Source: Apium graveolens (taxonomy: Eukaryota; Streptophyta; Magnoliopsida; Apiales; Apiaceae). Taken from it: a stretch of DNA of 64,000 bases. Under the pieces are notes generated by a model, which worked only from the letters and a program-made list of their open reading frames with translations, was not told where the DNA came from and made no database searches. A program made the position numbers and the translations under genes. The DNA is taken from the NCBI RefSeq assembly GCF_009905375.1, contig NW_027420701.1:62001-126000 (forward strand), given 5' to 3'. Shown one piece after another: positions 56,011 to 64,000 of the stretch (positions are counted from its first letter, which is position 1; each line of letters starts with the position of its first letter).

Positions 56011-58077
56011 TTGCAGGGCAACAGGAAAAACATCCTAGTTCTGGACAGTAGATGTTCAGGACATATGACTAGAAATAAAGCCCTGCTATCAGACTTTGTG
56101 GAGAAAGCTGGCCCAGGAGTTTCTTATGGAGATGGAAACATGGGAAAGACTCTGGGATATGGCAATATCAATCTTGGGAATGTCATAATTAAATCAGTAG
56201 CTCTTGTCTCAGGACTTAAACATAATATGCTATGTGTGAGTCAAATCTGTGACAGAGGTTATCATGTTGATTTCTTTGAAGAACACTGTGAAGTTGTAAG
56301 TAATTTTATAGGCAAAGTGGTTCTGAAAGGTTACAGACATGGTAACATATATGAAGCCAGACTTTCAACAAACTCTGATGGTTCTGCAATCTGTATGTTA
56401 AGCAGAGCATCAATTGAAGAAAGCTGGAATTGGCACAAGAGACTCTCTCATTTAAATTTTAACAACATAAATGAGTTAGTAAAGAAAGATCTTGTGAGAG
56501 GACTACCAAAATTAGTATTTGCTCCTGATGGCCTTTGTGATTCATGTCAAAAGGCAAAACAAAGAAAATCTTCATTCAAGAGCAAAACTGAATCCTTAAT
56601 TCTTGAGCCTTATCACTTACTGCATGTTGATCTATTTGGTCCAGTCAATGTCATGTCTATTGCAAAGAAGAAATATGTTATGGTTATAGTGGATGAGTTC
56701 ACATGATACACTTGGGTGTATTTCTTGCACAAGAAGAATGAAACGGCATCTACTCTAACTGATCATGTCAGACAGCTGGATAAGTTGGTTAAAGATTCTG
56801 TTAGAATTATAAGAAGTGATAATGGCACTGAGTTCAAGAATTCAATCATGAAAGAGTTTTGCAAAGAGCATAGAATAAAGCAGGAATTTTCTGCACCTGG
56901 AACTCCACATCAAAATGGAGTTGTAGAAAGAAAGAACATGACTCTCATTGAAGCTACATGAACTATGCTTGATGAAGCAAAGCTACCAACCTACTTTTGG
57001 GCTGAAGCTATACAGACTGCTTGTCTTACACATAGTGCTATACTTTTAAACAAGCATGGAAAAACACCATATGAGATGGTGAAGAAAAAGAAGCAAAATC
57101 TGAAATACTTTCATGTATTTGGATGTAAGTGTTTTGTTCTTAAGACTCATCCTGAACAGCTGTCAAAATTTGATCTAAAAGCTGCTGAAGGAATTTTTGT
57201 TGGATATCCACTTTCCACAAAAGCCTTCAGAGTCTACAATTTAAGAACAAGGGTTGTCATGGAATCTATTAATGTATCTTTTGATGATAAAAATATTATT
57301 GGACTTGAATATTTCAATGATCATGATCAACTGAGATTTAAAAATGAAGATTTAAATTCTGATTCGGTAAATTCTGATGACCTAAATCCTGATCCTGTAA
57401 GTTCTAACGGGTTAAATTCTGATGTCATTGAAACTGTGGTAACTACTCCAAGGGAAAATGCACCTATTCAGGGGGAGCAAGCTGATGAACATACCACATC
57501 TCAAGACTCTCAAGAAGCATCAGAACCTGTCACTGGTTCTTCAAGTTCTGATTCATCAAGTTTTAATGAGCCAAATTCTGATAATCCTGGAAACTCTGAT
57601 TCTTCAATTCCTGAAGGATCCAACTCAAATTCTGAAATTTCAGAGAGCATAACTTCAGAGGGAGCATCAGAAAATGCTGACGGAGACAACATGGATCATG
57701 GGGGAGAATCCAGTTCTAGAGATCAACTTCCATCTGCAAGGAAGTGGACTAAGGCACATACACTTGACTTAATAATTGGAGATCCTGAAGTAGGTGTCAA
57801 AACTAGAACAACAACATCGATTGAATGTCTCTATCATTCCTTTTTATCTCAGTCTGAACCAAAGAAAGTGGAAGAAGTTCTTCAAGATGCTGATTGGGTG
57901 CAAGCAAATCAGGAAGAGTTAAATGAATTTGAAAGAAATAAAGTCTGGACCCTAGTACCAAGACCAAAGAACAGATCCATTGTTGGCACAAAATGGGTGT
58001 TCAGAAACAAAACTGACAGTGATGGCATAATTACAAGAAACAAATCAAAGCTGGTTGCTAAAGGTTACTCTCAATAG
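56011..58077 (+). pseudogene. Element D pol: protease, integrase and RT start
   Basis: One frame. The protease motif is LVLDSRCSGHMT (DSG changed to DSR). Integrase zinc-binding (WHKRLSHLNF, LCDSCQKAKQ) and catalytic D (HVDLFGP), D (RSDNGTEF) and E (NGVVERKN) are all present. TGA at 56704 and 56959 replace Arg codons. The linker 57350-57700 is Ser/Asp/Asn-rich and built on AAATTCTGAT words. RT starts at about 57890 ([18 protein letters not shown]). The segment ends at two consecutive TAG codons (58075, 58078), where relatives have Gln-Glu before GIDYDE. Confidence 0.92.
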
Positions 58078-59394
58078 TAGGGTATTGATTATGATGAAAC
58101 ATTTGCTCAAGTTGCTAGATTGGAATCCATAAGAATCTTTTTGGCTTATGCTACTCACAAGAAGTTTAAAGTCTTTCAAATGGATGTGAAAAGTGCTTTT
58201 CTTAATGGAGAATTGGAAGAAGAGGTATATGTTGAACAACCTTCAGGCTTTGTAGATCAAAAATTTCCAAATCATGTCTACAGGTTTGACAAAGCACTTT
58301 ATGGCCTTAAGCAAGCTCCAAGAGCATGGTATGAGACTTTAGCTCAATTCCTTTTAGAAAGTGGATTTACCAGAGGCAAAATTGACAAAATTCTGTTCTA
58401 CCTCAACCATGGAAAGGACTTACTTTAGGTATAGATATATGTTGATGATATCATCTTTGGTTCTACAAATGCCAAACTCTGTGAAAGGTTTGCAAAGCTA
58501 ATTCAGTCAAGATATCAAATGAGTATGATGGGAGAACTTAGCTATTTTCTGGGACATCAAGTCAAGCAAAATGAAGAAGGTACTTTCATCAAACAATCCA
58601 AGTACACCAGAAATTTACTAAAGAAATTTGGAATGCAAGACTGTTCAACTGTTTCCACTCTCATGGCCACTGCAACCAAGTTAGATAAAGATACTGGAGC
58701 ATCAATATATATTACTAACTACAGAGGTATGATTGGCTCTTTACTCTATTTAACTACAAGTAGACCTGATATCATGTATGCTACCTGTCTTTGTGCAAGA
58801 TTTCAGGTGGATCCAAGAGAACCTCATCTAATAGCTGTGAAAAGAATTTTCAAGTACCTCAAGGGTACAACTGATCTAGGATTGTGGTATCCCAGGGAAT
58901 CATATTTTAAGCTAATAGGTTACTCAGATGCAGACTTTGCAGGATGCAAAATAGATAGGAAAAGCACTAGTGGAAGCTGCCAATTTCTTGGAGGCAGAAT
59001 GGTTTCTTGGTTTAGCAAGAAACATAAATCAATTTCCACATCAAATGCAGAAGCAGAATATATTGCTGTAGGAAGCTGTTGTGCACAGATTCTTCGGATG
59101 AAGAATCAGTTACTGGACTATGGGTTAGAATACTCTAAAATACCCATTTACTATGATAATCAAAGTGCTATTGCTATGACATGTAATCCATTTCAACACT
59201 TAATGACAAAGCACATCAGCATTAGGTACCATTTCATAAGGGAACATGTGATGGAAGGTACAGTGGAATTGCATTTTGTCCCAACAGATCAACAACTAGA
59301 AGATATCTTCACAAAACCACTATGTGAAGCTACTTTTACAAGACTGGTAAATGAACTTGGAATGGTTTCAGGTTCTTTCTCAAAATATGTTTAG
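58078..59394 (+). pseudogene. Element D pol: reverse transcriptase and RNase H
   Basis: Same frame as the preceding segment: [32 protein letters not shown], stops at 58426 and 58432, then [10 protein letters not shown] (catalytic site intact, 58438 on). RNase H has GYSDADFAGC (Asp intact, unlike C), NAEAEYIAV and YYDNQSAI. It ends LEDIFTKPL and ELGMVSG at 59394. From 58519 the frame is open for 291 codons. Confidence 0.92.
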
Positions 59395-60897
59395 TTTATG
59401 TTCTCATACATCAGACTTTATGATCAGTATTTACAGATTGTTTTATATTCATGTAATTTGTGCTTAAATTGTAATATATTAAATACTGATTGTTATCTGA
59501 TGTGATTCTATATACTCTGATAGTGTTTTGAATGTTCTGTGCCTATTCACTCCAATGAGGATTATTTGTTAGATGTTGACTTAGTAGTCTTTAACAAACT
59601 GTGCATCCCATGTTTGAATTAGTTGTTTATGTGGAAATCTATAACACAAGCAAACTCTGATTTTGATCTTAGTCAAATTTACTTTGTGTATCTTATTCTA
59701 AGCCACAAACTAGATTTTTTCTTTTTATCTGTCAAATTCTGATGTCAGTAAATCTTAAGGATGAACTACATGCTTGATAAGCCTCACTTATCTAAAAAAA
59801 CAAAACAAAAGAAAATTGAAGTCAGGTACTCCTTTGAGATCTAGAGTAAATATGTGAAAGGGAAGACCCAAGTGCATTTCTGGTATTAAGTTATATGCAT
59901 TAGAAAAGCAAATAAATTTTTCTTGGTGACTTTTCACATTCTCTGCTTACTGGAGAAATACTTTGATAATAGCATAAATTCTGATAGAAGTTGTGACTCA
60001 TTTACACTGAGAAGCCACTGTAAAAAGAATGTCAAAAAATGCATAAAATGAGCACAAACAGTTGAGGTGGACTCTTACATAAATTTATTCTATAGTAGAC
60101 TTCAAAATTAAAGACAGATTTTAAGCACTTTTTTTAGTTATGCCTTATTTCTAAGATATACTGAAGTTTATCAGACTTAAATCTTTATCTGATCATTTGC
60201 AAATGCACACACTATCACTCCATATGAATGATGAAAATTACTGTGGTGATTAAGTTGTTTTTGACAAACAGTTAAGTATTATTTGCATAAATTCTGAGGA
60301 CAAGTTCTGATGAAAATTCTGATGATTAAACTCTAAAGAAACCAGTTAGTATTTGTGTGAAGAATCACAGATACAGTCATTCACTTTTTGAGTACAGAAG
60401 CCATGTTCTGATGACCGTTAAATTCTGATAATAGTCAAGTTCTGATGCAAATCCTGATGGAAACTCTGATGCTTATGTGGCATTATTTAATAACTTGGCT
60501 TATTTTTAGTATTTACTGTGAAGGTTATATTTTGTCAGAAAATAATTAAGTGAGATAAAAACAGTGATAATCATTTGGTTTATGGGTTGCGTGTTTGTTT
60601 TGGTAACAACATGTGAGCAATAATTACTGCACATTTACCATGCCCACTCATTACTTTTTGACTGTTTCCATGCTGCCAGGTGTAAAAAGACTATTCTGCT
60701 TCACAAAATTGACCGTTGTCATATGGAGTGTATAAATAAGAGAGTTAAAAGATTTTATAATCTTTTACCTACTATTTTTACTTTCTAATCTCTCTTATTC
60801 TCTCTCTCACTCTCTAATATTCTCTGACGGACTATTTTACAGGAATTTTAACAAACACCTTGTGTACACATATTTTCTCACTTATATCTTTACAGAA
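59395..60897 (+). promoter_or_regulatory. Post-pol spacer of D with TTCTGAT array and internal TATA box
   Basis: 1.5 kb without a gene, collinear with 19428-20917. AGTTCTGATG-type words cluster at 60293-60475. TATAAATA lies at 60731-60738, a CT-rich leader at 60775-60825 and an ATCTTTACAG acceptor-like sequence just before the ATG at 60898. Confidence 0.6.
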
Positions 60898-61628
60898 ATG
60901 GCACCCAAAGATCTAATCTATGATGGAGCCAAGTTTGTTCCTAAAAACTACATGGCTATTATTTCTAAGGATGAGGCTCCTTCAGAACTTCATTTTGTCC
61001 AAGACTTTCTTGCTCGAAGTGAAATAGACTATGCACTGACCCAACCCCAGGTTCTCTCAGGCAAGCAGATTTTGGAGTTTTGGCAGTCTGGTGTTTATGA
61101 TGATGGTGGAAAAGCCGGGTCCCCAAGTATTATCTTTACAACAGGGGAGGATGATCATGTGGTGACCTTGTCAACTGTTCGACAAGCACTACATTTTCCA
61201 GAAGATTGCACTTTCAATTCAACAGTTGATGAGCCAGCTCTTCAACAAATGATGGCAAATCTGGGCTATGAAAAGTCTTTGGCAAAGCTGGGACAATTAA
61301 AGAGACCCCACATCAGGAGGGAGTGGAGTTTTTTCTTTGACTGTATTACAAAAGATTTTTCCAACAAGTGCTCAAACTTTGATGCTATACCCATAATGAG
61401 TCAGCAAATCGGGTATGCCCTTTTGAATCAAACACATTTTGATTATACAAGTGCTGTTTTAGGGTTTATTGGTGATAGGATGCAAAAAGATAGTAATATA
61501 GTCTATTTTTCTAGATTTTGTCAACTTATTTATAATTTCTATTATCCTGATACACCACAAAACATTACTAATACAATTGAACCATTTAAACTTCACAAAA
61601 GGGCTTTCACAGGCTTATTATCTACTGA
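60898..61628 (+). pseudogene. ORF3 N-terminal domain of element D, cut by LTR E
   Basis: It begins MAPKDLIYDGAKFVPKNY. 243 codons are open and clearly homologous to C's ORF3 at 20918, with shared VYDDGGKAGSPSIIFTTGED, NKCSNFDAIPI and GFIGDRMQ. It extends beyond the C frameshift (YNFYYPDTPQNITN). The E LTR begins at 61629 in mid-codon context, adding about 25 foreign residues before a stop at 61702. A longer in-frame start at 60862 exists, but the ATG at 60898 matches C. Confidence 0.8.
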
Positions 61629-62299
61629 TGTAATAACCCCAATTTTTGGAATTTTTGAAACCACGGATACATTTCCTCGAACGATTAACGAGAACGAACG
61701 ATAAACGAATCGTAAAATAATTAAACGACTAAGTAATGCAAGTGGCAAGAAGAAGAGTCAATTAGTGCAAGATTAAGACACTTAATTAACATCTTAATTC
61801 AAGGATTAAGCTTAAAAGATGCTTCCACCATAAGCTCTTGATAAGTGGCAAGGGGGATGAGCTCATTGGTGACCAAACAAGCTTATGTCACCTTCCACTC
61901 ACATTAATCAACCAATAACCAAACAAATATCTTCTCATCATTTCCTTATCACCACAAACCAAGTCAAACACTTTCTCTCCCCCATTTTTATCAAAAAACC
62001 CGAGAGGAAAGAGAGATGAAAATGGAGGAAGATGAAATGCTTGTATCTTGAGTTTCCCTTGGCTGTTTTTCGCGTTCTACCTATCAAATCAAAGCCCTCG
62101 AGAAGCTATACACATTTAAGGAAACTACTCTCCTCACATCCTTGATTCTAAATTCCGTTTTTAATGTTTTATAGTTCAGATGAATAGTTAACTCAAGAAC
62201 TAATGTTGTGTTCTTGATTTTATTTTGAGGTTTTGATCATTTTAAGGCTAGTTAAGGATCATCTAATATTTGTTAAGTATTACCCACTCTCCAAGGAAG

Positions 62300-63035
62300 G
62301 TATAAAATCTAGAATATTTATCTTAACTTTGAGTTTTGTTTAAGATTTGTGGTTAAAAGTGATGAGTAGTTTGATTATGTATGTATAGTTAGTTAATGGT
62401 TCATTTTTTGTGGTTATTGTTGTTGTTGGTTGAAATCATTGGAGGAGTGGTTTGAAATGGTTTGGTTATGAAAGAGTTTTAACTTGGTTAAGTATTATAG
62501 TACAAGGTCTTGATTGGTTGATACTTGGTTGTTGTTTTGGTATAGTCTAGAAGTGGAAAAGCATGTAAACGTAGCCGTCGTAATGCCCGATTTCTTTTAA
62601 ACCGAACTTGCACTAGACAGTAGGCATGCAAGCCTCACTGTCCAGACCCGACCCACACCATGAATAGATAGAGCATGTTGTAAACTTATTTTTGATATGT
62701 GGTTCGCCTAAAACAAACTTACGGTTTAGGAGAAACGGCCGTTTTAGGAAACGGCGTTTCGCGGCGATACTTTTAAAATATTTTCGGAAATCGTAAAAGG
62801 CTTCTTTGGTCCCGAAACGTTTTGATAACCTGTATAGGACATCAAATAAGAGTCTCGAGTTGGAGTCGTCTTAAAAATGTTATTTCTCAATTTAATAAAA
62901 ATAGTGGAGCCGAGGGTGCGTAAGCGACGCCGTTAGTAAACAACCTAGTAGTCGAGCGTTAGCGCTTCTAAGTGTCAAGAATTGAGTAGTCGCATGGTGA
63001 CCGAAGGTTAATCTTGTACATTGATGACATTGTAG
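62300..63035 (+). other. Candidate intron within LTR E
   Basis: Donor-like AAGGAAG|GTATAAA and acceptor-like TTGTAG|GTTACCAG correspond to the borders seen in LTR G. 736 bp. Confidence 0.35.
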
Positions 63036-63904
63036 GTTACCAGAGCGATTTCAGACCCCCGACTACCCCCGTACTCCCAGGAAAGTTTTCTACCCGTTAT
63101 ACTGTTGTTGTGATGTAAATATATATATACAATATCTTGTGATAAGTGCATGATTATTATTAGCAAATCTTGTGATATATTGGAGTATGTTGATATGGTA
63201 TATATATGCATGTTGTGAAATCTTGATATTTTATTATCAATTCAAATGCTTATAAACTGCATAATACCTATGCTAGATATAAGCAGTAGTGGCGAATACC
63301 CTTAGTATAGGGGACCCAAAGGTGTCCATTTTTCTAAACCGGGAGTCGATGTTCCCGAGTATAATATAGGTAACTATATATATATAGTTTTCTATAATTA
63401 TTAATCGAATAAGGTGTATTCGATAGTTTTTCGAATAATAATCAAACATTATTTTTGATTATTCAAATAAAGATTTTACTTTCATATAAGTATATCTTTC
63501 GATAATTATTATTCGTTTCAAGTATTATTTCCAAAAACTTTTACTGGATTTATTTTGATAAAAGCTATCCTTTATTAAAATATAATTTAAAGAATAATAT
63601 TCAGATATTCTTCGATTATTTTGTAACTGATTTATTCTATTAAAACATCCTTTTCCAAACATTTTCAAAAATGGTTTCGAGTCTTCAAAATGATTTTAAA
63701 AGTTAGAGCGGATTTCAAAACTCATTTTCAGATGTAAGATCTTCCTTTCGAAGGGGACTTGAATACTCACTCAAAAATCTGAGGGATCCGGCTCTGGGGT
63801 GTATTCTATATTGGCAACGAGGTTGCTGTTTTGAGAAAACATTTTGATTACTTGCCCAACGTTCGGGAAGTAAGTCAATATAATTGAGTCGGCATAGGCA
63901 ACAT

Positions 63905-63990
63905 GGGCTCAGTGGGCGTCCATGAAAGTGTAAGTGGCTCAGTGGGAGTCCTTCAATGCGTAAGTGGCTGAGTGGCAATCCATCATAAGG
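63905..63990 (+). repeat. GC-rich 30-bp tandem repeat in LTR E
   Basis: Three units of about 30 bp: GGGCTCAGTGGGCGTCC..., TGGCTCAGTGGGAGTCC... and TGGCTGAGTGGCAATCC.... It is homologous to the array at 27057 in LTR G. Confidence 0.65.
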
Positions 63991-64000
63991 CCCTAATGCG

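Larger units (their letters stand above)
53046..64000 (+). mobile_element. Copia element D (5' LTR to ORF3), interrupted by LTR E, runs off window
   Basis: Same family as C: LTR, primer site, gag, pol, spacer and ORF3 N-terminus are present. Its 3' end is beyond the window behind gypsy-type E. Every domain is broken by stops, several of them CGA-to-TGA or TGG-to-TGA, typical of decayed methylated copies. D's 5' 1.37 kb is also present as a truncated copy at 41638-43005. Confidence 0.93.
61629..64000 (+). mobile_element. Gypsy-type LTR E (partial, at least 2.37 kb), inserted in D ORF3
   Basis: It starts TGTAATAACCCC like LTR G and shares ordered blocks with it: CTCTCCAAGGAAGGTATAAA, CGTAGCCGTCGTAA, GGTTACCAG, TACCCGTTATACTG, GTCGGCATA and the 30-bp GC-rich repeats. 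Most intervening sequence is diverged, so it is a related but distinct family. The inferred target site is ACTGA (61624-61628). The right end is outside the window. Confidence 0.85.

Noticed and set aside
60898..61704. Intact host gene encoding an MAPKD protein
   Set aside because: Homologous to the post-pol ORF of C, lies after pol of D, and its last 25 codons come from an inserted LTR.

Overview
The window is repeat-filled chromosomal DNA from a flowering plant, almost certainly a dicot. The basis is Ty1/copia and Ty3/gypsy LTR retrotransposons primed from initiator-methionine tRNA (TGGTATCAGAGC), AT-rich spacers and extra post-pol ORFs of the kind found in dicot copia elements. I cannot name the family or species. 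I see no host gene, tRNA gene, rRNA or CRISPR array.

Layout. All identified elements read on the + strand and are nested. (1) 1-9447: the 3' part of copia element A: gag end, pol, a long post-pol ORF ('ORF3') and a 1.05-kb 3' LTR. It sits inside the pol linker of copia element B. (2) B resumes at 9448 with RT-RNase H, then a small gene-like unit (11560-12101). It is interrupted at 13181. (3) 13181-39464: copia element C, with LTRs of about 575 bp and TSD AGATG. (4) Inside C's ORF3 lies gypsy element G (24182-38021, TSD TATCT), with 4.13-kb LTRs and a scrambled, decayed interior. (5) B-derived sequence resumes at 39470 with an acidic ORF, followed by a minus-strand remnant of another copia ORF3. 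(6) At 41638 begins copia element D, of the same family as C. (7) A tandem duplication of about 11.4 kb follows. Copy 1 is 31599-43005 and copy 2 is 43006-54413. It runs from the middle of G to the middle of D's gag, so G's 3' half, its LTR, C's 3' end, the B segment and D's 5' end are all present twice. (8) After copy 2, D continues (gag, pol, spacer, ORF3) until gypsy-type LTR E begins at 61629 and runs off the window.

Relative ages by eye: C's two LTRs differ by roughly 7-8 %, G's two LTRs by about 0.6 %, and the two duplication copies by about 0.1 %. Order: B, then C, then G, then the duplication. D arrived before the duplication. E is in the complete D only.

Most interesting signals: (a) every copia element has a promoter-like unit (TATA box, 99-167 bp leader, ATG) in front of its post-pol ORF; (b) the A family and the C/D family each carry their own short signature motif in the LTR, the pol linker, the post-pol spacer and ORF3, so the same motif array precedes both the LTR promoter and the internal promoter; (c) G has young LTRs but a permuted RNase H/integrase - gag - RT order and no intact ORF; (d) two diverged gypsy LTRs (G and E) share exon-like borders of a candidate intron; (e) the 11.4-kb duplication has a 3-bp microhomology junction. 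Every coding region except single-domain stretches is broken by stops or frameshifts.
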